A stretch of 64,000 nucleotides of DNA from Hyphomonas sp. (GTDB lineage: Bacteria; Pseudomonadota; Alphaproteobacteria; Caulobacterales; Hyphomonadaceae), in NCBI GenBank assembly GCA_013791775.1, contig VMTE01000035.1:1-64000 (forward strand), in the 5' to 3' direction. Positions 26,493-34,764 of this stretch are shown here, one piece after another. A program made the position numbers and the translations under genes. The notes beneath the pieces are model-generated. The model did no database searches and was not told the DNA's origin. It worked only from the letters and a program-made list of their open reading frames with translations. The stretch's first letter is position 1; every line of letters begins with the position of its first letter.

Positions 26493-27640
26493 TGCGGTCG
26501 ATACGGCGGGGCGCTTGTGCCGTGGCTGCTGCGGCGGGACTGCTCATGATGAGCTCTACCGTGACGGCGCAGGGTGGCCGGGTTGTAGGCTTGTTTGGCC
26601 TCGACGGCGAGCGGCTGGTCCTGACGCCGCAGGAAGCCGACGTGCCAGAGGGCTCGCGCATCCCGCTTCAGCTCGCGCTGGATTGCGAGGCGCCGTGCGA
26701 CGCTAGCCTGATCGACCCGGTTCTGGCTGAAGCGGGCGAGGCAATCGAATGGCAGGTCGATGGTGTGCCTGGAGGCGACGAGGCGGTGGGCCGCGTTGTG
26801 CCGGCGCGCACCGACGAGACCGGCCGGGTGGTCGCGGTCAGCTATATTGCGCCTGACGAGGTTCCCGCGCTCAATCCGGTCACGGTGACGGCGGTGGTCC
26901 ACGACGCCTTCTCGCGGACCCAGTACCAGTTCACGGCCGAGATCACGGTTGTCGAAGCGTCCAACTGGACCGGCTGGGTCAATGTGCGTTTCGCCGGTAC
27001 ATATGACGATGCCGCCGGTAGCGGTAGCGCGGGCATGTACGAAGAAATTCTGCGCGAGTTTCGAAGCGAGCGGGGCGAAGATCCGAACTTCTTCCCGACA
27101 GGCGGCTCTCGGGAAGTAGCCTGGCTGTCGTTTGACAACCGCTTTACCATTACAGACGCCTTCACCGAAGCGAGCGACGACTCGACGACCTTCGCGATGC
27201 TCACGGGCGGGGCCTCCGGGCGCATGACCTATCGTAGCCGGTACCAGGAGCCGTGCGGCGCGTTGGTCTGGACTGAACGTGACGGGGAGGCCATGAACAT
27301 GGAACCCCTGTCTCGAATGATCCGCTTCGAGGCGCGCCATCTGACGTCGAACGCTACTGTCCAGGGCGTTTCTCCCCTGCTGTATGAGGTCGAAGGCCGG
27401 CGCCACGGACAGCTGTGCGGCAACGGCGGTCTCTACGACATACCGGTCGAGCCCTATTCCGAAACCAATGAAGCGTTTGGGACCATCGACCGCCTTCTGA
27501 TGGATCAGGAGCCCTTGTCTGTGAGCGCTTGCATGTGGGAGCACGCTGTCACCTTCGAGGACCGCGTGTACTACGCGGGCAAGGACTTCGCCGGAAACAT
27601 GACCGTCTCGTGGTGTATCGACCGGTCATGGGCCGACTAA
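26492..27640 (+). CDS. Exported protein of unknown function
   Basis: About 382 residues with a signal peptide (MRSIRRGACAVAAAAGLLMM, cleavage near VTAQGG). The N-terminal half looks beta-rich and Ig-like. Several Cys pairs occur (DCEAPCDAS, EPCGAL, GQLCGNGG, SACMWEH, SWCIDRS), suggesting disulphides. No family recognised. A GTG directly before the ATG gives an alternative start. It is joined to the OmpA-domain gene by TGATG and probably works with it in the periplasm or on the outer membrane. Confidence 0.68.
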   Translation: MRSIRRGACAVAAAAGLLMMSSTVTAQGGRVVGLFGLDGERLVLTPQEADVPEGSRIPLQLALDCEAPCDASLIDPVLAEAGEAIEWQVDGVPGGDEAVGRVVPARTDETGRVVAVSYIAPDEVPALNPVTVTAVVHDAFSRTQYQFTAEITVVEASNWTGWVNVRFAGTYDDAAGSGSAGMYEEILREFRSERGEDPNFFPTGGSREVAWLSFDNRFTITDAFTEASDDSTTFAMLTGGASGRMTYRSRYQEPCGALVWTERDGEAMNMEPLSRMIRFEARHLTSNATVQGVSPLLYEVEGRRHGQLCGNGGLYDIPVEPYSETNEAFGTIDRLLMDQEPLSVSACMWEHAVTFEDRVYYAGKDFAGNMTVSWCIDRSWAD

Positions 27641-27827
27641 TAATCTCACCAGCATATCAAGAATGCCCAGAACCGATTGCCTGCGGATGCTGTCGACTTC
27701 GCGATTTGCTTTCAAATGGTTCACAGAATTCGCCAGGCGTCGCCGCTTTCCGCAGGAGGCGGAAAAGGCAACCCGATACAGTCTGGACATTTCGGGGCAA
27801 TTCACATTGAGCGTACGGAGTAGAGGG

Positions 27828-29273
27828 ATGATGCGTCTACGGATTTTTATGACGCTCGGCGTTTCGGTTTTGCTTGGCGCGGTGTTCGCCGGGCTGGCAT
27901 TGTTGCCGCCGAAACTCGTGCCTCCAAAGTCCAACAGTTTTGTACTGGCCGGCGTCACGGTGTTGAACCCTGGTATGGTGCGCCTGCCTGACCAAACGAT
28001 CATCGTCGAGTTGGGCCGGATAGTCGAGGTGCGCCCTCGACACTTCTCGGACCCTGCGCCCATATGCGAGGGCTGCATCGCCATGCCTGGCCTGATCGAC
28101 GCACATGTACATACGCCTCCAAAAGCAATCGTCGGCAATCAGGAGCTGTTTTCGCTGCTCTATCTGGCTCATGGCGTCACCAGCGTCCGAGATGTGGGGG
28201 AGACGGACGATTCAATCCCGGCCTTGGCGCGGCGCCTGAATTCTGCGCGATTGATTGGCCCGCACATGTATCGCTGCGGCCGTGTCATCGAGAGCGCGCC
28301 TGCTTCATGGCCGGCCGCGCTGGTTGTGGAGACAGCCGAGGAGGCGAGTGCTGCGGTGGACCAAATGGCAGATTCCGGCGCCGACTGCATAAAGGTCTAC
28401 AACGAACTGAACCTGGAGGCATTCGCTGGCGTGATTGCGGCTGCGGAGCGACACGGCCTGCCGGTTCTGGGGCATGTACCACACGCCGTTGGTCTGACGC
28501 GTGTGGTCGATTTTGAGAGTCAGCATATGACCGGTCTTCCTTATGTCGACAGGCCGCGCCCGGGCCTCAACATGGACATCCATGACGCCGATGTATTGGC
28601 GATGACCGAAGAGGAAGTCGGCAGGATCCTGAATGTCGCGGTGGCGAACCGTGTCTCGTTCACGCCGACGCTCGCCAACCTCAGCTTGCGCTTGTCGGCG
28701 TCCGATCCGGCACGTTTTCCGCCGCCCGCCGCGTGGAGAGACCTGCCGGAGTTTTGGTCGATGGTTTGGCAAAGCCTGGTGGGGCATCCGACGGGCGAGG
28801 CGGAGATCGCGCAACGTCTGCAGTCGGTCGCCCGGTATCACCAGGTTGTCGGGGAAGCACACGCGCGCGGAATCGACGTTCTCGCCGGGACTGACACGCT
28901 GATGCCATGGGTGATGCCGGGTGCTTCGCTACATCAGGAAATCGAAGCGCTTGCGCTGGCTTTCGCTGACAACGAGGCGGCACTGGCCGCAGCGACCCGG
29001 ATCAATGGTCAGCATATAGCGCCGGGCGAAGTAGGCATTATCGCTCCGGGCATGCGCGCTGACATCCTGCTCCTGAACGAAGATCCCGTGGTCGATCTTG
29101 GCGCGTTGACGCGGTGGCGGTTCGTTGCGGCGGGCGGCTGGCTCTATTCGCGCGAGGACATCGATGTTGCGGTGAAGCGGTATCGGCGCCACTTTCACGG
29201 CAAGTTCTATTCGTGGACCATGAACTGGATCGTGTCGATGGTCGCCCAGGACGCGAAGCACACAAACGGATAA
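27828..29273 (+). CDS. Membrane-anchored or exported amidohydrolase
   Basis: About 481 residues. I chose the ATG at 27828 because GGAGTAGAGGG precedes it and the protein then begins with a single hydrophobic helix (MTLGVSVLLGAVFAGLALLP). The metal-dependent hydrolase features are MPGLIDAHVHTPPK, VLGHVPHAVGL and IDVLAGTDTL, giving the HxH, His and Asp metal ligands. The C-terminus has GIIAPGMRADILLLNEDPV, the usual end of amidohydrolases. It probably cleaves a C-N or ester bond of a periplasmic small molecule or peptide. The gap after the previous gene is 187 bp, so it may have its own promoter. Confidence 0.85.
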   Translation: MMRLRIFMTLGVSVLLGAVFAGLALLPPKLVPPKSNSFVLAGVTVLNPGMVRLPDQTIIVELGRIVEVRPRHFSDPAPICEGCIAMPGLIDAHVHTPPKAIVGNQELFSLLYLAHGVTSVRDVGETDDSIPALARRLNSARLIGPHMYRCGRVIESAPASWPAALVVETAEEASAAVDQMADSGADCIKVYNELNLEAFAGVIAAAERHGLPVLGHVPHAVGLTRVVDFESQHMTGLPYVDRPRPGLNMDIHDADVLAMTEEEVGRILNVAVANRVSFTPTLANLSLRLSASDPARFPPPAAWRDLPEFWSMVWQSLVGHPTGEAEIAQRLQSVARYHQVVGEAHARGIDVLAGTDTLMPWVMPGASLHQEIEALALAFADNEAALAAATRINGQHIAPGEVGIIAPGMRADILLLNEDPVVDLGALTRWRFVAAGGWLYSREDIDVAVKRYRRHFHGKFYSWTMNWIVSMVAQDAKHTNG

Positions 29274-29325
29274 TGTCAGCGCAGCCGGCGTTGAGAGGCT
29301 GGGCAGAGGTGGTTAACCTCGGAAA

Positions 29326-29440
29326 GTGACCGATTACCCGTTCAGCTTCTTCAGGAGCTTGCCCGAGATCATCCGGCCTGCCGTTTGGATGGGGCCGGTT
29401 TCTGCTGCCTTTGCGCAATGTCGAGTACCGCTTCCACGCG
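29326..29440 (+). pseudogene. IS6-family transposase, N-terminal fragment
   Basis: MTDYPFSFFRSLPEIIRPAV aligns with the N-terminus of the 19.9 kb IS6 copy (SPEIIQLGV). After about 29365 the next frame reads RFLLPLRNVEYRFHARGV, corresponding to RFP-SLRSVEELLHERGI. A frameshift and later degeneration end the similarity. The preceding bases 29296-29325 also match the 5' non-coding end of the other IS6 relics. The remaining sequence to 29530 holds no gene. Confidence 0.6.
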
Positions 29441-29530
29441 CGCGGCGTTGGTGCTTGCCGCGGACGTGTCAGGCGCGGGGGCGCCTTGGTTCACTCGTGG
29501 CGGCTTGCCGGGAATTCCGGAGCGCCAAGG

Positions 29531-30586
29531 CTATCTGAGCCCGGCATTGATACGGGCTAGGGCCTGCGCGCCCGGCGTCAAATCCTCCGTACCCAGCGCA
29601 TTGAGCGGTACGCGGGTCGTCCCGAGACGGTCATGCAGATCGCTCGCTTCCGGATCGATGTAGAGGAGGCCGGTGACGATTTCGCCCTTGGCCTGATGCT
29701 CCTGAATATAGGCAGCGGCGGCATTCCGGTCGGTCGCAACATAGTCAGCGGCGATCTTCTTCAGGCGAAGCACCGAGCCGTCATGCTGGGTGACGTCGCG
29801 CACTTCGCCCGGCGCATAATCGGTCTTGATCGGCGTGCGGCCGAGGATGACGTCGAGCCGGTTCACGGCGTCATTGTGTTCGCGCACATAGTCGAAGCTC
29901 TTGGTCGAGCCGGCGTGGTTGTTGAAGGCAACGCAGGGGCTGATGACGTCGAGAACGGCAGCGCCGCCATGTGTCAATGCGCCCTTGATGAGCGGCACGA
30001 GTTGCTCTTTGTCGCCGGAGAAGCTGCGGCCTACATAGGTTGCGCCGAGTTGCAGCGCGAGCGCGACGAGATCAATGCCGGATTCAGTGTTTTCGGCGCC
30101 GCGCTTGGACTTAGATCCTTTGTCGGATGTCGCCGAGAACTGGCCTTTGGTGAGGCCGTAGACTCCATTATTTTCAACGATGTAACACATATTTACGCCG
30201 CGCCGGACCGAGTGCACGAACTGGCCGATGCCGATCGAGGCGGTGTCGCCGTCACCGGATACGCCGAGAAAAACCAGATCGCGGTTGGCAAGATTGGCGC
30301 CGGTGAGAACCGAGGGCATCCGTCCGTGAACGGCGTTGAATCCGTGGCTCTGGCCGAGGAAATAATCCGGCGTCTTGGACGAGCAACCGATGCCGGAGAG
30401 TTTCGCCAGGCGATGCGGCTGGAGATCGAGCTCGAAACAGGCCGTTACGATCGCGGCGCTGATCGAGTCGTGCCCGCAGCCGGCACACAGGGTGGATATG
30501 CGGCCTTCATAGTCGCGTCGGGTGAGCCCGATGGCGTTGGAGGGAAGGCTGGGGTGGTGCAGTTGCGGCTTGGCAATGTAGGTCAT
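29531..30586 (-). CDS. korB: 2-oxoacid:ferredoxin oxidoreductase, beta (TPP) subunit
   Basis: 351 residues, the catalytic subunit of a 2-oxoacid oxidoreductase. Motifs: LCAGCGHDSISAAIVTACFE, KLSGIGCSSKTPDYFLGQSH, GVSGDGDTASIGIGQFVHSV and NNGVYGLTKGQFSATSDKG, together the thiamine-diphosphate/Mg2+ site (GDG...NN) and cluster cysteines. It would oxidise 2-oxoglutarate or a related 2-oxoacid with CoA, passing electrons to the iron-sulphur partner. The gene overlaps the alpha subunit by ATGA. The order (flavoprotein, alpha, beta) on the minus strand is the transcription order. The choice between 2-oxoglutarate and another oxoacid is not certain. Confidence 0.88.
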   Translation of the reverse strand: MTYIAKPQLHHPSLPSNAIGLTRRDYEGRISTLCAGCGHDSISAAIVTACFELDLQPHRLAKLSGIGCSSKTPDYFLGQSHGFNAVHGRMPSVLTGANLANRDLVFLGVSGDGDTASIGIGQFVHSVRRGVNMCYIVENNGVYGLTKGQFSATSDKGSKSKRGAENTESGIDLVALALQLGATYVGRSFSGDKEQLVPLIKGALTHGGAAVLDVISPCVAFNNHAGSTKSFDYVREHNDAVNRLDVILGRTPIKTDYAPGEVRDVTQHDGSVLRLKKIAADYVATDRNAAAAYIQEHQAKGEIVTGLLYIDPEASDLHDRLGTTRVPLNALGTEDLTPGAQALARINAGLR

Positions 30587-32439
30587 TTGAGTGTCTCCTT
30601 CTCAGGAGCGTTGGCGTTCATTTTTTCGCTGATCGCGTCGATCAGGAAGCGGGCCGTGACGGGCGTTCCGTCATAGTGGCGGATGGAAGTGAGCTTCGAG
30701 GCGTCGATGTTGCCTTCGATCATCAGCAGGCTGCGCATCTGAGCGTCGCGGTTCTGCTCAGCGACAAAGATCTCGTCGTGCGCCGCGATGAATTCAAAAA
30801 CTTCCTGCGAGAACGGAAATCCGCGGACTCTCAGAGCGTCGAGATGCCGGCCGCGCCGTTCAAGGGTTACCAGCGCCTCGTGCATTGCCGGCGCGGTTGA
30901 GCCGAAATAGAGCACGCCGATGCGCGTCGGCCGCGCAGCCGGCTGGATGACCGGCGGTGGTACGAGTTCGGCGGCCGTTGCAAACTTCTTGAGGAGGCGC
31001 TGCATGCCTTCGGTATAGTCGGCGCCTCTTTCGCTGTAGACCGCCATCGAATTGTGCGACGATCCGCGCGTGAAATAGGCGCCTTTGGTGGGGTGAGTGC
31101 CCGGATAGGTGCGGAACGGAACGCCGTCGCCATCGACATCCCTGTAGCGGCCAAACGGTTTGCCGGCTTCGAGATCTTCAGCGGTGATCACCTTGCCGCG
31201 ATCAAGCTGGCGGTTGTCGTCCCAGACAAACGGTTCGACCAGCCATTCCTGCATGCCGATATCCAGATCAAGCATGACGAACACGGTTGTCTGCAGACGG
31301 TCGGCCAGGTCGAAGGCGAGCGCCCCCATGGTGAAGCACTCGCCCGGATCACCGGGGATCAGCAGCACATGCTTGGTATCGCCGTGCGAGGCGTAGGCGG
31401 CAAGGAGCAGATCGGCCTGCTGGGTGCGTGTCGGCATGCCGGTCGACGGGCCGCCCCGCTGGACATCGAAGATGACGGCTGGAATTTCCGCGTAGTAGGA
31501 GAGGCCGATGAATTCATTCATCAGCGATATGCCCGGCCCGGACGTACAGGTGAATGCCCGCGCGCCATTCCACGCGGCGCCGTTGACAATGCCGATCGAT
31601 GCAATCTCGTCCTCGGCCTGAATAATCGCGTAGCGTTTTGATCCGTCCGGATCCGTCCGGAATTCTTCGCAATACTCCATGAAGCCTTCGGCGATGGAGG
31701 TGGACGGCGTGATCGGATACCAGGCGCACACGGTCGCGCCGCCATAGACAGCGCCGAGCGCGGCGGCCCGGTTGCCATCGACGAAGATCCGGTTGCCGAC
31801 GCCATCGGCGTGCTTCAGCTGCAGACCAATCGGTTCGAGATTCTGTTTCGCCCAGTCTCGGCCGAGATGAAAGGCGCGGACGTTGGCGTCGATCAGCTTG
31901 GCCTTCGAGGCAAATTCCTCGGCGAGCAGTGTTTCAACGATGTCGGGGTCAATCCCGATGAGATGCGACAGCGCGCCAACATAGGCGATGTTCTTGAACA
32001 GCTGGCGCTCGCGGGGAATCTTGTAGGCCGTGTTGCAGATAGCGGTCAGCGGCACGCCGATAACCGTAATATCGTCGCGGAATTTCGACGGCGGCATCGG
32101 TTTGGTCGAATCGTAGAACAGGTAACCTCCCGGCACGAGCCCGGCGAGATCATCGTCCCAGGTCTGGGGATTGAGCGCGACCGCAAGGTCGACCCCGCCG
32201 CGGCGGCCGACATGGCCCTCGCCATTCACCCTGACTTCGTACCAGGTCGGCAATCCCTGAATGTTTGACGGAAAGATGTTTCGTGCGCCGACCGGCACAC
32301 CCATGCGAATGACCGCCTTGGCAAACAGACCATTGGCACTGGCTGATCCCGAGCCGTTCACGTTCGCGAACTTGACCACGAAATCGTTGGTCGCCACGAT
32401 CTGCGCCATGTGCGGCTGGGTTAGGTTCTGGTCCGGCAT
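30583..32439 (-). CDS. korA: 2-oxoacid:acceptor oxidoreductase, fused gamma-alpha subunit
   Basis: 618 residues. N-terminal about 180 residues form the gamma domain (VVKFANVNGSGSASANGLFA, PSNIQGLPTWYEVRVNGEGH). The alpha domain follows with GNRAAALGAVYGGATVCAWY and PITPSTSIAEGFMEYCEE, the YPITPS-type motif, then IQAEDEIASIGIVNGAAWNG. The chosen ATG overlaps the end of the upstream flavoprotein gene by 19 bp; a longer frame continues inside that gene but is not protein-like. It partners with the beta subunit for CoA-dependent oxoacid oxidation. Confidence 0.88.
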   Translation of the reverse strand: MPDQNLTQPHMAQIVATNDFVVKFANVNGSGSASANGLFAKAVIRMGVPVGARNIFPSNIQGLPTWYEVRVNGEGHVGRRGGVDLAVALNPQTWDDDLAGLVPGGYLFYDSTKPMPPSKFRDDITVIGVPLTAICNTAYKIPRERQLFKNIAYVGALSHLIGIDPDIVETLLAEEFASKAKLIDANVRAFHLGRDWAKQNLEPIGLQLKHADGVGNRIFVDGNRAAALGAVYGGATVCAWYPITPSTSIAEGFMEYCEEFRTDPDGSKRYAIIQAEDEIASIGIVNGAAWNGARAFTCTSGPGISLMNEFIGLSYYAEIPAVIFDVQRGGPSTGMPTRTQQADLLLAAYASHGDTKHVLLIPGDPGECFTMGALAFDLADRLQTTVFVMLDLDIGMQEWLVEPFVWDDNRQLDRGKVITAEDLEAGKPFGRYRDVDGDGVPFRTYPGTHPTKGAYFTRGSSHNSMAVYSERGADYTEGMQRLLKKFATAAELVPPPVIQPAARPTRIGVLYFGSTAPAMHEALVTLERRGRHLDALRVRGFPFSQEVFEFIAAHDEIFVAEQNRDAQMRSLLMIEGNIDASKLTSIRHYDGTPVTARFLIDAISEKMNANAPEKETLK

Positions 32440-34208
32440 GCCGATCCTGCTTGCGCAATGTTGATGATATACTTCTGCATGTCCCAGGCTCCGGTCGGGC
32501 AGCGCTCCGCACACAATCCGCAGTGAAGGCAGACATCCTCGTCCTTGGCCATCACACGACCGGTTGGCAGGCCGTCGGCGATGTAGAGGTCCTGGGTCAA
32601 GTTTGCGGCCGGCGCCTTGAGCCGTGTGCGCAGCTCGGCTTCGTCGCCATTGTCCGCGAAGGTTATGCAGTCGGTCGGACAGATATCGACGCAGGCATCG
32701 CACTCGATGCAGACCTTCGCGGTAAACACGGTCTGCACATCGCAGTTGAGGCAGCGCTGCGCTTCCCGGAACGCGGTGATCTCGTCGAAGCCGAGTTCCA
32801 CCTCGGCCTTCATGTTCTTCAGCGAAATACTCTTTTCGCGATGCGGCACCTTGTAGCGCGGATCGTTCACCGGGTCGTTGTCATACGACCATTCGTGAAT
32901 GCCCATCTTCTGGCTGATGACGGTCACGCCCGGCGCCGGGCGCTCGGTGACATCCTCGCCGTTCAGGAACTTGTCGATCGAAATGGCGGCGGCATGTCCA
33001 TGCGCCACGGCCCAGATGATGTTCTTCGGACCGAACGCCGCGTCCCCGCCGAAAAAGACATGCGGGAGGGTCGACTGCATGGTCTCTTCGCCGACGACCG
33101 GCATGTCCCATTTGTCGAATTGAAGACCGATATCGCGCTCGATCCAGGGAAACGCATTCTCCTGGCCGACGGCGATGAGAACGTCGTCGCATTCGAAGTG
33201 CTGATCCGGTTCGCCAGTCGTAACCAGAGTGCGCCGGCCTCCGGCATCATGCACGGCCTTCACCTTTTCGAAGGTGACGCCGGTAAGTTTGCCGTCCTTG
33301 TGCGTGAAAGCCTTGGGCACGAGGAAATTGAGGATCGGAATATCCTCGGCGATCGCGTCTTCCTTCTCCCAGGGAGAGGCTTTCATCTCTTCATAACCGG
33401 AGCGGACGATGACCTTGACGTCTTCGCCGCCGAGGCGGCGAGCGGTCCGGCAGCAATCCATCGCTGTATTGCCGCCGCCGAGCACGATGACGCGCTTGCC
33501 GACCTTGTCGTTGTGTCCAAAGGAGACGTTCGACAGCCAGTCGATGCCGATATGGATATTTGCTGAGCCTTCCAGACGGCCCGGGATGTTCAGGTCGCGG
33601 CCGCGCGGCGCGCCCGTTCCTACAAACACGGCGTCGTATGATTTCGACAGCAATTCCTTCAGCGAATCGATCTTTTCGCCGAGATGCATGACCGGGCCAA
33701 GTGCCGTTACGTAACCGACTTCTTCGTCGATCACTTCTTCAGGCAAGCGGAAGCGGGGAATCTGGCTGCGTATCATCCCGCCCGCTTTTGCGTCGCCGTC
33801 GTAGACATCGATTTCATAGCCCAGCGGCGCCAAATCGCGCGCCACGGTCAGGGAGGCGGGGCCGGCCCCGATGCAGGCGATGCGTTTTCCGTTCTTCGGC
33901 GCGATGGGCGGAAGCCACAGCGCGAAATCGTCCTTGTTGTCCGCGGCAACACGCTTCAGCCGGCAGATGGCCACCGGCTCGTCTTCGACCCTTCCCCGCC
34001 GGCAAGCCGGTTCGCAGGGGCGGTCGCAGGTGCGCCCGAGAATGCCCGGAAACACATTCGATTTCCAATTGACGAGATAGGCTTCGGTATATTTCCGGTC
34101 AGCAATCAACCGGATGTACTCCGGTACAGGCGTGTGGGCCGGGCAGGCCCACTGACAATCAACGACCTTGTGGAAATAGTCCGGACGGGAAATGTCCGTG
34201 GCCTTCAA
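32421..34208 (-). CDS. GltD-like FAD oxidoreductase with two 4Fe-4S motifs, KorAB partner
   Basis: 595 residues. N-terminal cluster-binding region (CPAHTPVPEYI, GRTCDRPCEPACRRG), then FAD site IACIGAGPASLTVARDLAPL and NAD(P) site VIVLGGGNTAMDCCRTARRL as in the small subunit of glutamate synthase. The C-terminal 100 residues carry CIECDACVDICP and CLHCGLCAERCP, two 4Fe-4S clusters of ferredoxin type. It probably couples the oxoacid oxidoreductase to NAD(P)H. Start codon is TTG at 34208 with GGGGGGA upstream; no ATG fits in frame. It is first of the three-gene operon. Confidence 0.87.
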   Translation of the reverse strand: MKATDISRPDYFHKVVDCQWACPAHTPVPEYIRLIADRKYTEAYLVNWKSNVFPGILGRTCDRPCEPACRRGRVEDEPVAICRLKRVAADNKDDFALWLPPIAPKNGKRIACIGAGPASLTVARDLAPLGYEIDVYDGDAKAGGMIRSQIPRFRLPEEVIDEEVGYVTALGPVMHLGEKIDSLKELLSKSYDAVFVGTGAPRGRDLNIPGRLEGSANIHIGIDWLSNVSFGHNDKVGKRVIVLGGGNTAMDCCRTARRLGGEDVKVIVRSGYEEMKASPWEKEDAIAEDIPILNFLVPKAFTHKDGKLTGVTFEKVKAVHDAGGRRTLVTTGEPDQHFECDDVLIAVGQENAFPWIERDIGLQFDKWDMPVVGEETMQSTLPHVFFGGDAAFGPKNIIWAVAHGHAAAISIDKFLNGEDVTERPAPGVTVISQKMGIHEWSYDNDPVNDPRYKVPHREKSISLKNMKAEVELGFDEITAFREAQRCLNCDVQTVFTAKVCIECDACVDICPTDCITFADNGDEAELRTRLKAPAANLTQDLYIADGLPTGRVMAKDEDVCLHCGLCAERCPTGAWDMQKYIINIAQAGSACRTRT

Positions 34209-34438
34209 TGCATTCCCCCCGGTTGTCGGCTGGCATGGTATGCTCCGCCGTTGTTATGTGTGTACCAAGCGCAGTCTTAGCGCAGCGTGCGAGTCGGCAC
34301 CAAGCCCTTTTTCTCTGTGCCGAATTGCCCGGTGTCGCCGGGCGGGCCAGCGTCCCGAACGCTGTGTGACTGCGGAGCGAGGTATTGCCAGCGCAACCGG
34401 ACTTGAGACGACCGGGGAAGGGCGGTTCGCTTCAGAAC

Positions 34439-34573
34439 ATGAGCAAGAACCCGATCCGGTGCTTCAAAATCTCGCCCGAGATCAACCAGTTGAGCGGGCT
34501 GACGTGGGTTCGAACTCGGCTCTTGCGTCGCAATGCTGACGACCTCCGGCGCGCGCGGAGCCTCGAAGATTGA
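34439..34573 (+). pseudogene. IS6-family transposase, N-terminal fragment
   Basis: MSKNPIRCFKISPEINQLSG followed by a degenerate RLLRRNADDL, which aligns with the FPLSLRNVEDLL region of IS6 transposases. The upstream sequence (about 34400-34438) matches that before the 19.9 and 29.3 kb copies. It stops after 44 codons. It lies between the divergent flavoprotein and GT4 genes. The segment 34209-34438 otherwise holds no gene and must contain the promoter of the oxidoreductase operon. Confidence 0.65.
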
Positions 34574-34595
34574 CACCGGCGCGTCCGGGAACGGC

Positions 34596-34627
34596 GGATA
34601 CCGGTTCCCATTCACCAGACAGCGCCC
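34596..34627. repeat. Dispersed short repeat, copy D
   Basis: GGATACCGGTTCCCATTCAC then CAGACAGCGCCC. It closely resembles copies A-C and follows an IS6 fragment, as copies B1/B2 do at 7.8 kb. Confidence 0.5.
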
Positions 34628-34764
34628 GAATGAGCAGTTTCAGCTGAGCGGGACTGCCGGCCCGGTTCGGCCGGAGTGCACTTCGTTTCGCGCAGCCCCG
34701 ACGGGAACTTTCACCGGCGCGGCGCGTATTTCAGGAGATGGGTTTTTCAGCTGACGGACAACAG

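Noticed and set aside
26408..27544. 378-residue minus-strand frame opposite the exported protein
   Set aside because: Basic, low-complexity shadow without start signal; the plus strand has a signal peptide and coupled start.
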